From Melitaea cinxia (taxonomy: Eukaryota; Arthropoda; Insecta; Lepidoptera; Nymphalidae): 64,000 nucleotides of DNA. The notes beneath the pieces were generated by a model. The model worked only from the letters and a program-made list of their open reading frames with translations, searched no databases and was not told the origin of the DNA. Location of the stretch: NCBI RefSeq assembly GCF_905220565.1, contig NC_059396.1:12977706-13041705 (forward strand), given 5' to 3'. The translations under genes and the position numbers were made by a program. This document shows positions 1 to 12,943 of this stretch, in pieces (position 1 is the stretch's first letter; every line of letters begins with the position of its first letter).

Positions 1-1343
1 GATACCTATTTAGCACCAGACTATGTAGAACGCAGTTTCCGATAGTGTCATCGTTATTTTTATAACACTGAGGTTATGAGGTAATTGAGATTGGGCTTAC
101 AGCTTATTCTATAAACCAACTTTAAAAAGATGCGTCATTTTGTTTTCAAATTTAAACTATTTAAAGATTGCGTTCATATATCGATCGTTTTGTCATTAAA
201 TGGCTTTTGGCATATCCTATCGCCTGTAATTTACGCCAGTAGTTACATTGATATATTCCACTATTCAGCGTTTAGCAACATTGAACAGTCGAGAGGCGCT
301 TGCACTCAATGTGTCAATATAGATGCCGCAAATTTTCAGCGCACTTACTGTGTGTGGTAAGACGCTGTCATCTTTGCTCCCAACACGGTTTCGATCGAGA
401 GCCTTACTTTAGAATCGGTGCCTCCTTAAATCAGATTTGTTGGCAGACGAATCGGGAAGTAAGTAAAGTGCGTCTCGCGTACATTGTAATGGTCGTAAGA
501 CTAGTCTAGCGGGGCTGTCGTGTCTAGACGACGCGCGGCGCGTCGGTTCCCTATCGGTAAAATTATGTGACGTGGGCAAAAATATAGCTAAATTGTGATG
601 TTCGAGACCTGAATCCGTTTCGGCGTCGCTGGACTGAAAGCGTACACTTGAATATTATTTATGATCAATAAATCTCTCAATGTTTACTTAATAAAGCTGA
701 TTTTCATATTTTTACGTAATAAACCTAAATTTTCCTAAAACTGGGACACAATAACTGGTTACCGATTTGATTATCTTCTCAAAATATTTTATAAACGTTT
801 TGTTTTATATTGTGTTAAATAATGTGTTTCTAAAAACGAGTATTTGTAAATATAATTTTAACCTCATTTTATAGCTTTTAAATGCAAAATAAAATACCAA
901 AAGTTATCAAATGTGTTTTTTTGTCTAGAAATAACAAAATAATTTTAACTCCTGTTTCAATAGTCATTGCACAAACAGCCTTTACCTGCAATGCGACAAT
1001 TAAAAGCGATAAATAAGCTACGTTATTCATAACAAGTTATAAATATTTTAATATGTTTGCGCTTCAAACCGCATGTATTTTATTTATAGCAATGAAAAAC
1101 TATGTTATAATTCTAACTTTTCTATAAAGTATTGCGTATTTATTATAGCAAAGTATTTAAACGCCACAAAGGATTTTGAGTGCCTTATTTATCGTCTAAA
1201 ATATAATTTTAAATACACAGACCAATATGTATAATTCTATATAGATAAAATTAAAATAGATGGTTGGAAATATTTTAAAAAGAATGATAAGAATATAACA
1301 GGAACAGATATGATGATGCATAAAATATCATACATACAATAGA
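1..1343. other. Unique AT-rich DNA, no gene seen
   Basis: No reading frame here is convincing. The stretch from about 360 to 640 is richer in CpG than its surroundings and holds a 17-nt inverted repeat at 529-545 (7-nt arms, cgacgcg and cgcgtcg, around cgg). It could be a promoter or enhancer, but I see no TATA box or initiator that fixes a start. Confidence 0.3.
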
Positions 1344-1607
1344 TCATACATATAACAAACAAACAATTTCATCAGTTAACAATAGACGCTCATGATCTAA
1401 GAAATAGTAACGTCGATCTAGATCAAACACAATGGCTTCTTTACGAAACTCTTTAGTAATTTGTACCTTTTCTCTGGTGAGAGTGGTGTTAAGTGGCGAA
1501 ACTGCTGGTCGACAATAGAACAAGAGGTTGGTGTAGCCGTCGCGAGCGCATATCGGTCTCGGGTCATCGCGCCAACCTTTCACCTGTCTGGTCTGTATCA
1601 GATGCAT
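1344..1607 (-). CDS. Small hypothetical protein or exon, 87 residues
   Basis: Open frame on the minus strand starting MHLIQTRQVKGW and ending at a TGA. I do not recognise the family. Codon choice in the first half (CTG, CAG, GTG, CGC, GAC, CTC, TTC) is richer in G and C than the flanking DNA, and the frame contains balanced Cys, Tyr and charged residues (for example FDLDRRYYFLDHER), so it looks more like protein than chance. A pyrimidine-rich acceptor ending in ttactttcag lies just upstream (about 1625-1640 read on the minus strand), followed by a short leader with an in-frame stop, so the ATG is a plausible start of coding. No signal peptide or membrane segment is visible. It could be the only coding exon of a small gene, a decayed retrocopy, or chance. 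Confidence 0.35.
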   Translation of the reverse strand: MHLIQTRQVKGWRDDPRPICARDGYTNLLFYCRPAVSPLNTTLTREKVQITKEFRKEAIVFDLDRRYYFLDHERLLLTDEIVCLLYV

Positions 1608-1825
1608 TGTTTACAAATACGTTACTGAAAGTAAACTGTATTTTGTGTATTCTAACGCTTTAAAACTATTGTTAACAGTTGACTTCATATTATATTAATA
1701 AAGATTTTTTAACTACATATAGGTATGACTAACTAAAGTTGTACTGTATTACAATTTATGAAGCCTCATCCTATTCACTGACCTTTACCTTTATACGTGT
1801 AATGTGTAATAGTGTACATATAAAA

Positions 1826-2075
1826 AATTAAATATAAATAAATACCTACACAATACACACACGGTCGTCTGTTCCTAAAGTAAGCAACTTAATGCTTGTG
1901 TTATAGGTAACAGCCGACTGGTATATAGCTACATTTTTTTTTCGATAAACATACTTATAAATAATACATATATAAATATATAAATAAATATTTATATTAC
2001 ACCCAGACTCGTAGTGGGAATCGAACCCACAACCCTCGGAGCAGGCTAGTCAAACGGGCTATCAAATCAACTGAT
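1826..2075 (-). repeat. tRNA-derived SINE copy, reverse orientation
   Basis: The stretch has a tail of a/t repeats, the block cacacggtcgtctgttcc, and at 2016-2027 gggaatcgaacc, the reverse complement of a tRNA B box. This layout is typical of lepidopteran SINEs. A second piece of what looks like the same family (gaaagcagggtcactgcaaa) lies at 2375-2415, and another at about 62565-62620. It is not a functional tRNA gene because no A box and cloverleaf can be drawn. Confidence 0.6.
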
Positions 2076-2953
2076 AATGCAATTCGACCACATTATACAG
2101 CAAACAAAAACCAATGTAGTTTCAAGCATGAATTGCTATTCATGCTTCATAAATAGCTCATTCTCCAATTATCATTACAATTAAAGCAGTGAGCTTATGA
2201 AAAGTTTTGAAATTTTTATCCTATAATGATGATATTGTAGATACTTATTTAGGATTATTGGTATGAATCGATTTCAATGCATATTTTTGTCTTACATTGA
2301 GAGCATTCAAAACATGCCTGATTTAACTCGTACATATGTATATTAAGCCACAACCGAACGACATTCATAACTCCCAGAGCGGAAAGCAGGGTCACTGCAA
2401 ACTGCGCTTAAGGGCTATTCTTAGATGGAAATTATAAGAAGATATTATAAGAATAGAAATCTTAAGACTCGGATATTTTTTATTAACAGACGAAACCGAA
2501 GCACTGGCGAAGAAGTAAAACTGTATACTTATTTAAAGTTACATATTTTAGTAAGTTTATTAATATTATAATTAGTATTTGTAACAAAAAAGGACTCGGA
2601 TTTTTTTAAATGTCTGTTAAACAGTAATAGTATTTTTTGTTCAAGGTAATAAATAAGATTAAATATATCTATGGTTCCCGGTGACCCAGCAGAGACGAAC
2701 AGACGTATTCATATTTCTTACAATAACCTCTTTTGTAATCATATTAATTTTTAATAGTAAAATTTATTTTAATTCAGTGTTGTAGAATCTTCTTTTTTTT
2801 AATATTTTAATAAATAAATTTTACTTTTTAATATAACATCGACCTCTGGAACATCACTACAAGTAACTACATCACAACATATAAAACTAAAAGTTAACTT
2901 TACGCTATGTGAAATTTATTAACACTCATAATTGAATTTTGAATGAACTGTGT

Positions 2954-2960
2954 TTCAGTG
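2954..2960 (+). promoter_or_regulatory. Arthropod initiator (TTCAGTG) of the microexon gene
   Basis: The sequence tttcagtg matches the arthropod Inr TCAGT, with a likely start at A2957. This gives a 25-nt leader before the ATG at 2982. There is no clear TATA box 25-35 bases upstream. Confidence 0.45.
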
Positions 2961-2981
2961 CAATCTTTTTGTTTATTTAAA

Positions 2982-3029
2982 ATGAACCGGAGGCTTGTGC
3001 TTTGTTTATTAACATTTATAACGTATTAT
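2982..3029 (+). CDS. Coding exon 1: signal peptide core
   Basis: Sixteen codons from the ATG to a GTAAGT donor at 3030. They encode a basic start (MNRR) and a hydrophobic core, so with exon 2 (VNAFPKN) they form a signal peptide. The ATG is the first after the predicted transcription start. The product should enter the secretory pathway. Confidence 0.75.
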
Positions 3030-6000
3030 GTAAGTCATGTTATATGAAGTTTTTTGTTTTTATAACATTGAATAAGTACATATTGAACATTACATATTTT
3101 AGGTTAACGCATTTCCGAAAAACAAAACTAATATCAAACATTCGAACTCTTTAAATGGTAAGTATCTGATAAGTATTACTATACATCGCTTAGTACTAAA
3201 TCACTTCACTAGATAACATGCGCTATTTCACTCGTATCACCTTTTACAGCTGTACCGTAAACCGGCTGTTATTCGTGAGACAAAAATAACTTTATCTGAA
3301 TAATCATATGTTTTTACCTGTTAGATATTTACACCCGTAAATCTTAAGCCATAAAATAAGTTTTTTCTTTTTCATAATATTAGTATAAATAAATACGTTT
3401 AGTCTTAAGTTCATTGATATTTGCGATATGCATAAGCGTTATATTCGCATCCTATTTTAAAATCAAATTTTACAATACATTGGTGTAATACTCCAATTTA
3501 TTTGAAATAAAATAAATATTTAAAAAATACAATAATAAATAATTGTGTTTGCTCGCAAACGAAAAAAAAACCGACTTCAATTACATCGACAAGTAATACA
3601 ACGTAGATCGACGAAAAAATAGTCAAGCAACTACGCGTTATCAAAGATTACTCAAAAAGTAGTTATCAGATCTCGATAAAATTTAAAAATTATCAAAATC
3701 GGTACACCCAGTAAAAAGTTATTACGGATTTTCGAGAGTTTCCCTCGATTTCTCTGGGATTCCATCATCAGATCCTGGTTTCCTTATCATGGTACCAAAC
3801 TAGGGATATCTTCTTTCCAACAAAAAAAGAATTATCAAAATCGGTACATCCAGTAGAAAGTTATGCGGTATAATACAACGTAGGTCGACGAAAAAAGCGT
3901 CAAGTAAAAACGCATTATTAGATATAACTCGAAAAGTAGTTGTTAGATCTCAAATAAATTTAAATGGGACCAATTGGCACACACCACCTTTCGATTAAAA
4001 CAAAATTTGTCGAAATCGGTCTACCCGCTCAAAAGTTCTGATGTAACATACATTAAAAAAAAAAAAAAAAAAATACAGTCGAATTGAGAACCTCCTCCTT
4101 TTTTGGAAGTCGGTTAAAAATCTAAACGAAAATTACTATTACACAATCAATCATGAATAAATTACATCGACGCATTCATCACATTCAATTTAAATTTATT
4201 AAGAGATTTTCAATCATTTCAATCTTTTTTTTAAGAATAACTTTTTTACAACATTTAACACAAAACAATTTTGTTCACAGATACCAAAAAAGCTACAAGA
4301 TCGATTTCATTTAATGAAAAATCACACAGAAGTATAAGTCAGGACGACATTGGCTATGATTACGATGATTCTATTCCAATGAAATTATATGATCACATAA
4401 ACAGTAAGTAAGAAGAAGAGGCTTCCGTTTTGCCATTATTATGTTTAATTGTAATATTCGGTAGAATATCTTCTCTAATAAAAAATAAATTCTCGTGTCT
4501 CGGTTCGTTTGTTGCCAAACTCCTCCGAAACAGCTGGACCGATTTTTATGAAATTTTGTGTGCATATTTGGTAGGTCGGTTTGGTAATCGGCTAACATCT
4601 ATTTTCTATACCCCTAGATGATAAGGGTGATTTACACCTAAATATTTTTTTAAATTTTTTTTACCAAATTTTATATTTTTATTTTATTATGATTTGACAT
4701 TAAAAATACATGGAACCCTAAATTTTCACTCTTCTACCAACAACCCATATTTTTTCATAGCGTTTAGCGGCAAGACAACGTTTGTCGGGTCAGCTAGTCA
4801 CTCAATATAATTGTATTTCTTTATTACTTGTTATTTCAGAAACAAGAAAACTTGTAACAGGTAAGCATTTACATACTTTGCCAATAGAATAGGTTGTTTT
4901 AACTAAATATGTCCCTTTTTAATGACATTATTTTAAAAAATTATGTTAAGTTAACACTTGCTTTCACTAGCTAATGTGTAATCATCTGTATATTATAAAA
5001 CATGTATGTATTTACGTACATATTATATTGAGTATGTATATGTTTATGTATATGTATAAGTATATTTGTATTTTGGTAAGTATCTGTATTTGTTAATATG
5101 TAGTATGTTAAGTACGGAACCGTACTATCTATCATACAGTACCCTAAGCTCATCCATGAAAATGCCGAGCATGCATTTAATATCCATATTCAATAAACAA
5201 CGGAAAACCGATGCAGCCCATGTCGCAACGTCCGTCCAGCCACGAGCCGCCGACGCAGCGATTTCGTCATATTTTAAATTTAATTTCATTATTAATTTTT
5301 ATACAAAATTTTGTCATTCCTAATTCTCGCATCGAATAGGTTTCACATCTCTTAATTGTAATTTTATTTTAATTAATTAAAGTATTTTTTAAGTCATTTT
5401 GGTTTTTTTTCGATCCATCGGCTGCAGTAAACGTAATTGGCGCAGTCGGTAGGATACTCGCGGGCCGGTTCGCGAGCATTAGAATTTTCTCATATCGATA
5501 TTCGCGTTCGCGAGTCGCCCGGGAGGCTGTCAAGTCACGCTACGAGTATCCAGAATCTACGGAGCTGCCAAGCTGAGTGGAGAATCCAAGCATCGATTCA
5601 CGAAAAAGAGCCAGAGATGAAACATATGTAAGTACACTTGAATCTTTCTCGTGTTGCTTCCTTCTATCCTAAGTCATTTTATCCTCAAGATTTTTCATCA
5701 CGAAAAGCCTTGTCCCCGGGAACCTGCATCCCGTCAGGCTCGTCGTTATATAGTAGATAGTTATAGAAATATAGACAGTAAATTAGATTTTAATTTAAAT
5801 ATTTCATATAATTCAAACATGTCATACGATCCCGACGTTATTTTTAAGGCCTTACGCCTGGTGCCAGAGTTCGATGGTAACCCGAATATATTAACTAGGT
5901 TCATAAATATATGTGATCAAATAGTTTTGCAATATGCGAGTGCCGAGCCAGGTAGTGAATTAAGTAATTTATGTCTCTTAAACGGTATACTAAATAAAAT

Positions 6001-9000
6001 AACAGGGTCCGCCGCGTCAACTATTAATTCCAACGGCATCCCTGACACTTGGACTGGTATAAGATCAGCATTAATTAATAATTTTTCGGATCAAAGAGAT
6101 GAAACGGCTTTGTACAATGACCTCTCCTTAGCTACGCAGGGTAATAAATCCCCTCAGGAATTTTATGATCAATGTCAAACCTTGTTCAGCACTATAATGA
6201 CATACGTAACGTTACATGAGAGCTTACAGACGACAATTGAAGCTAAGCGGACACTTTATAAAAAGGTTACAATGCAGGCCTTCGTACGAGGTTTAAAAGA
6301 ACCCCTAGGTTCACGTATCCGTTGCATGCGCCCGGAAACTATTGAAAAGGCTTTAGAATTCGTTCAAGAAGAACTAAATGTAATTTATTTACAGCAGCGT
6401 AATGATCTTCCTAAGCATAATACTCAGAATACGTCTAAAGCTACGTCACATAACATAGTATTAAATACGCCCAGCGCTATGCGACCCGTACCTAACTGGC
6501 CCGTTCCAGTAGGACCGCGTTATTACCAGCCGGAACCCCAAGGTTTTAGATTTAACTCTCCTATCGCACAGCCCCAAGCTTTTAAGTTCAATAGTCAACA
6601 AAATCGTTTCCCTAGTCGAACCCAACAAATGTTTCGCGCACCACCACCGAATTACAACCCCCAAAGTAATGTGTTTCGCTTACCACCCCGATCAAATCCA
6701 CCACAAAATTTTAATGCGAAACCAATGAGTGGAGTTCAACATTATACTCCTAAGCCTATGATATCAGGTCATGATTGGCGTAAATCTGGGAACCCACCAC
6801 CAACTAATTATTTTAAAACACGCGAGGTCAATCTAAATGAATTTTATTCACCCGACTGTTCATACTATACTGACTATCCGGACTATGACTATTATACAGA
6901 CCCGAATGACTACTTCAACCCCTATGATTATGCTGCCAACCCGACTTACTGTAACGATAGTTATGACAATGAAATAGTAAATGAGTTAGAATCTCAGCCA
7001 GGCCCTAGCGGTGAATCCCAACCTCAGGATTTTCAAGTAGACAAAAAATCAAAAGAGCAAGGATAGACGTTAATTTACAGACTCAACGACAGTTGCCCTA
7101 TATTGAAATCTCACAGCCACCTTTAAAGTTCTTGATAGATACAGGTGCTAACCAATCGTTTATTAGCCCCGAGGCCGTACAAAATTTTTACCCTAATTAT
7201 CCTTTAAATTATGACCCCTTCGAAGTTACAAACGTACATGGTATTAGTAGAAATGATTATTCCGTAACACTGCCCTGTTTTAACGAATTCAATGAAGATA
7301 ATAATATAAAGTTATTCGTTTATCGTTTTCATGATTATTTCGATGGTTTAATAGGGTTAGATTTATTATCTGAGTGGCAAGCTAAAATAGATTTAAAAGA
7401 TTTCAAATTAATTACACGAAATGCAACAAACTTTATTAAGGTTTACAATTCCCGTAACGTTAATTTATACGAAGATATTATCCCAGGTAGAAGTTCAAAA
7501 TTAGTAAAAATACCCATTAACGCCCCGGATGGCGAAGTTTTTATTAACGAACAAGTTCTATGTAATTGCATTATTCACGAATGTCTTACAACTGTTACCG
7601 GTAGTCGCGGATTTGTAGAAATAGAAAATCCTTCACCTAACGACATCATATTTTCATTAGATCAACCCGCTTACGCTGAGATATTCAATTTTAATTGCAA
7701 ACCATTAGGAAAATCAAACCGAGTAAATGAAGTATTGTCGCGATTACGTACCGATCATCTTAATGAAGAAGAAAAGGCTAACTTGTTAACACTTTGTGCT
7801 CGTTATGCAGATGTGTTTTATATAGATGGGGAGCCATTAACTTTTACTAACAAAATTAAACATCGCATACGAACGAAGGACGAAGTTCCTGTATATACTA
7901 AAAGCTATCGATATCCTTTTATTCACCGACAAGAGGTTAGAGACCAAATCTCAAAAATGTTACAACAAGGTATAATTAGACCATCAGACTCTGCATGGAG
8001 TTCACCCATATGGGTAGTCCCTAAAAAAATAGATGCATCCGGTAAACAGAAATGGCGTCTTGTAGTCGATTTTCGAAAACTTAATGAAAAAACAATAGAC
8101 GACAAGTATCCTATACCGAATATTAGCGATGTCCTTGACAAGTTAGGCAAGTGTCAATATTTTACAACCCTTGATCTTGCTAGTGGATTCTATCAGGTCG
8201 AAATGGACCCTCAGGATATTTCTAAAACCGCATTTAATGTGGAACATGGCCATTTCGAGTTTCTTCGAATGCCAATGGGTTTAAAAAATTCACCATCTAC
8301 ATTTCAAAGAGTCATGGACAATGTCCTTAAAGGTCTTCAAAATAACATATGTCTAGTTTATTTGGACGATATAATAGTTTACAGTACATCCCTTCAGGAA
8401 CATATGGAAAACCTAGAAAAAGTTTTTCAACGTCTTAAAGAATCCAACTTTAAAATACAGATGGACAAGTCCGAGTTTTTAAAACTTGAGACCGCCTATC
8501 TTGGTCATATTATTAGCGGAGAAGGTGTTAAACCTAATCCTGACAAAATCTTAGCTATTGAAAAATACCCTATACCTAGTACACCCAAGGAAATAAAACA
8601 ATTCTTAGGTCTTCTTGGTTATTACAGAAAATTCATCCCTGACTTTGCCCGTATTACTAAGCCCCTCACGTTATGTTTAAAAAAAGGTAGTAAGGTAGTC
8701 CACAGTCAAGAATTTATAGAAGCTTTTAATAAGTGTAAGACTCTTTTAATTAACGACCCCATCCTTCAGTATCCAGACTTTAACAAAGAGTTCAATCTCA
8801 CCACAGACGCTTCAAATGTAGCCATCGGAGCTGTATTATCTCAGGGACCCATAGGTTCTGACAAGCCTGTTTGTTACGCGTCTCGTACATTAAATGATAG
8901 CGAACTCAACTATAGTACAATAGAGAAAGAATTATTAGCAATAGTATGGGCAACGAAATACTTTAGACCTTATTTATTTGGCCGAACATTTAAAATAGTT

Positions 9001-12000
9001 ACTGATCACAGACCATTACAGTGGATGATGAATCTAAAAGAACCTAACTCACGACTAACAAGATGGCGACTTCGACTGAGCGAATACGACTTTACGGTCA
9101 TATATAAGAAAGGTAAATTTAATACCAACGCAGACGCTCTATCTCGTGTTCAAATTCACATCAGTGAAACTGACGAAATTAAATCGGTAATGGATAGTAT
9201 TAGAGAGCTTGAGTCAATGATTAATAACCCATCAGAAACACCCCCATCTCAACATAGAAACTCTTCAACTGACACCGTACACACTAGTAATGAACAACCT
9301 ATATTAGAAGTCCCGATCACTGACGTTCCCCTTAACAAGTTTCACAGACAAATTTACTTTACTGTAGTTAGTGATGTAAAACGACGACCGATTATAACTA
9401 AGCCATTTGAAAACCATACGCGGATAGCTATTCAGTTGTCGAAATCTAGTTTAGAAAACGATGTTATCAATTCTATTAATGAATACGTTAACCCGAAAGT
9501 TAAAACAGCTATATTGATAGATCCTCCCTTAGAAATGTATTCGATAATACCAATTTTACAAGAAAAGTTTAAAAGCTCCTCTCTTAACCTCGTATTAAGT
9601 AAAACTGAGCTCGAAAATGTTAAAGATTATCTTCAACAACAAGACATCATTCAGAATTATCATAACGGTAAAACGAACCACCGTGGTATTAACGAATGTT
9701 ACCTCGCTCTGTCTAGGAAATATTATTGGCCGAAAATGAGAGAGCAGATCACTAAATACATTAATGAATGTACTATTTGTGGTCAAAGTAAATACGACAG
9801 AAATCCCATTAAACCTCAATTTAATATAGTACCCCCTGCTACCAAGCCATTTGAAATTATCCACATGGACCTCTTTACAGTTCAAAACGAAAAATATATC
9901 ACCTTCATTGATGTCTTTACTAAATACGGTCAAGCGTATCATTTACGAGATGGAACCGCTGTTAGCATCTTACAAGCATTATTACTTTTCAGTACTCACC
10001 ACGGAATACCTTTCACTATAATAACCGATAACGGTACGGAATTTACTAATCAGCTTTTTTCAGAGTTTATTCGTCTCCATAAGATAATCCATCATAAAAC
10101 TTTACCTCATAGCCCTAATGATAACGGTAACATTGAACGATTTCATTCGACCCTATTAGAACACATAAGAATTCTTAAGTTACAACACAAAGATGAACCA
10201 GTAGTTAGATTAATGCCATACGCTATTATAGCATACAACAGTACTATTCACAGTTTTACAAAGTGTAGACCTTTTGATTTATTGAACGGACATTTCGATC
10301 CTAGAGATCCCGTTGACATAGATTTTACCGAACATCTTTTGCAACAATACGCTCAGAATCATAAACAACTAATGAAACAGGTTTATGACATAATTAATGA
10401 GTCCTCACTGAGCAATAGAACAGCCTTAATTGAAAATAGAAATAAATCTCGCGAACCAGAAGTAGAATATGTTCCAGGACAACAAGTTTTTATTAAAAAT
10501 CCCTTTGCTTCTCGTCAGAAAACTGCACCTCGCTACACACAAGACACAGTCTTAGCTGATTTACCAATTCATATATACACATCAAAAAAGCGAGGCCCCG
10601 TAGCTAAGTCACGTCTAAAACGCGCCCCTAAAAATAACCGATTGTTGCAGGATTCTGCTACTGCTGACAATACACGTGACGCATCCTCAAACCATAAGAC
10701 TTGAGAGCTTAGCCGATGGACCTGGACTTTTGCCCTACAAATTAGGACCGACCAGACTAATATCACATTACCACTCCTTTATACAGTATGTAAAATTGAC
10801 TGATATTGAAGATAAGATAAATTCTGTACAGACACAACTTAACACTTTTAAGACCAGACTGAACAATGAAACTTACATTCTTTACGAGTACCAGATTAAT
10901 TATCTTACAGACAAGCTAAACAAGGTACTAAGTCAAGTTAAATCTTTAGAACCCATTAGAGTTAAAAGAGGTCTTGTAGATAGTCTTGGATCATTAATAA
11001 AAAGTGTTACTGGTAATTTAGACTATCTTGATGCTCAAAAGTATAATGAGGCTATTCAAATATTGCAAAACAACCAGAATAAAATTATTTCCGAATTCAA
11101 TAGTCATATTAGTCTTAGTAAAGAATGGATGTTACAACATAAAGGTATTTTAGATCAGTTAACTATAAATCAAGAAAAAATTAATAACACATTAGAATTT
11201 CTTATAGAAGTAAATACTCGTAGAGACAACAGTTTAGTCCAGTCTGCTCAGTTTGCCCAATTATTAGGAATTATAAGTAATAATGTAGAGGATTTAGTGC
11301 TAGAAATAATTAGATTAGAAAATATAATGGCTTTTATTCGTGCCTCCAGCACTCATCATTCTATGATAGATATAGGAGTATTAAAAACGATGTTAGATAA
11401 GTTAATAACTATATACAGTAAGGAGCAAATTCCTGATTTAGAATTACGGGAATATTATGACTTAATCAAACCAGGTTCATACTATCATGATAGAACAATA
11501 GTTATAGTTTACAAATTTCCTATAATATACATAGACAGGTATAACTTGTACAAACTATCCATCGTTCCAAATGAAAAACAACTAGCCCTTATTCCTCCCT
11601 TTCCTTATATAGCAACAAACGAAAAAGCATTCGTGTACATAGAGGCTGAATGCCCGAAGTATAGCAGGATATTATATCTCTGTGACCAAAAAATAAGTCA
11701 TCAAATTCGTACAGAACCAGACTGCATTCAAGAGCTTATTATCAACCAAAATCTTAAGGAAACCTGCCACTTCACGAAGGTTATGTTGTCTGCTGTAGCA
11801 ATAGATAAACTGGATGATCAACACTATGTTATTTCATTACCTAAGCCGGAGAAAGTACAGTTAGCCTGTGAGAGAAAAGAATTCAATATACTACAAGGAA
11901 GCTATTTGGCCACTATTCCCATGAACTGCCTGTTGCGAACTAAAGAATTCACCGTTATCAACGAAAATGATGAGATAAAAGGCCAGCCGCTGAAGCTATC

Positions 12001-12893
12001 AAGGATCCCATACAACCAAATTAACCAAACGACTACCTATACCCATACCGGTTCCAAGATGATTAGTCTAGATGATCTTCACAGCATCCAAGATAAATTG
12101 TTACTAGAAACCCCTATACAGATTGACAAGACACAATCAATTGTTTTATACCATACAACGATACCATTTTATATCTTAATTTTATGTGTATCAGTAGTTA
12201 TCGTTGTATTAGTAAGCCGAAAATATAGATGTTGGCCCTTAAAATCAGAAAATGAAGAGAAGCAGCAAACGCCTAAGACACCAGTATATGAAGATATGGA
12301 TAAAGGCATCAAGAGACGAGATGAACTTCCAGCAACATTTTCTCTGAAGCTGACAAAATAGTTGCTGTTCTGCGGGTGGAGGTGTTAAGTACGGAACCGT
12401 ACTATCTATCATACAGTACCCTAAGCTCATCCATGAAAATGCCGAGCATGCATTTAATATCCATATTCAATAAACAACGGAAAACCGATGCAGCCCATGT
12501 CGCAACGTCCGTCCAGCCACGAGCCGCCGACGCAGCGATTTCGTCATATTTTAAATTTAATTTCATTATTAATTTTTATACAAAATTTTGTCATTCCTAA
12601 TTCTCGCATCGAATAGGTTTCACATCTCTTAATTGTAATTTTATTTTAATTAATTAAAGTATTTTTTAAGTCATTTTGGTTTTTTTTCGATCCATCGGCT
12701 GCAGTAAACGTAATTAGTATGTTACATTTTTGTATATAATAATAATAATAATATTCTTTATTGCACACCATTAAAGGATACAAACAAAAGTAGTATAATT
12801 AGAGGAAGATGTACAAAGACGATCTTATCGCTAAAAGAGCGATTTCTTCCAGACAACCTTTGGGTATAGAACAGCGCATAGAAAAGCGGTTAG

Positions 12894-12943
<50 letters not shown>

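Larger units (their letters stand above)
5106..12715 (+). mobile_element. Complete errantivirus (gypsy/TED-type LTR retrovirus)
   Basis: A 7.6-kb element with two 333-bp LTRs, a tRNA-Ser primer site, gag, pol and env in order, and a polypurine tract. The LTRs read as identical over their full length, and all three genes are open, which points to a very recent insertion. Both flanks carry tagtat (5101-5106 and 12715-12720), so a 4-6 bp target duplication is present but its exact borders are ambiguous. The env gene places it among insect errantiviruses rather than plain Ty3/gypsy elements. It is inserted in the same direction as the host microexon gene, in the intron between exons 4 and 5, bringing its own poly(A) signals into that transcript. 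Confidence 0.95.

Noticed and set aside
2010..2075. Possible tRNA gene on the minus strand
   Set aside because: A B box is present, but no A box, anticodon arm or acceptor stem can be drawn; it is a SINE head.
5066..5323. 85-codon frame over the LTR and its twin at 12376-12600
   Set aside because: It is only the LTR read through; the start lies outside the element and the peptide has no features.
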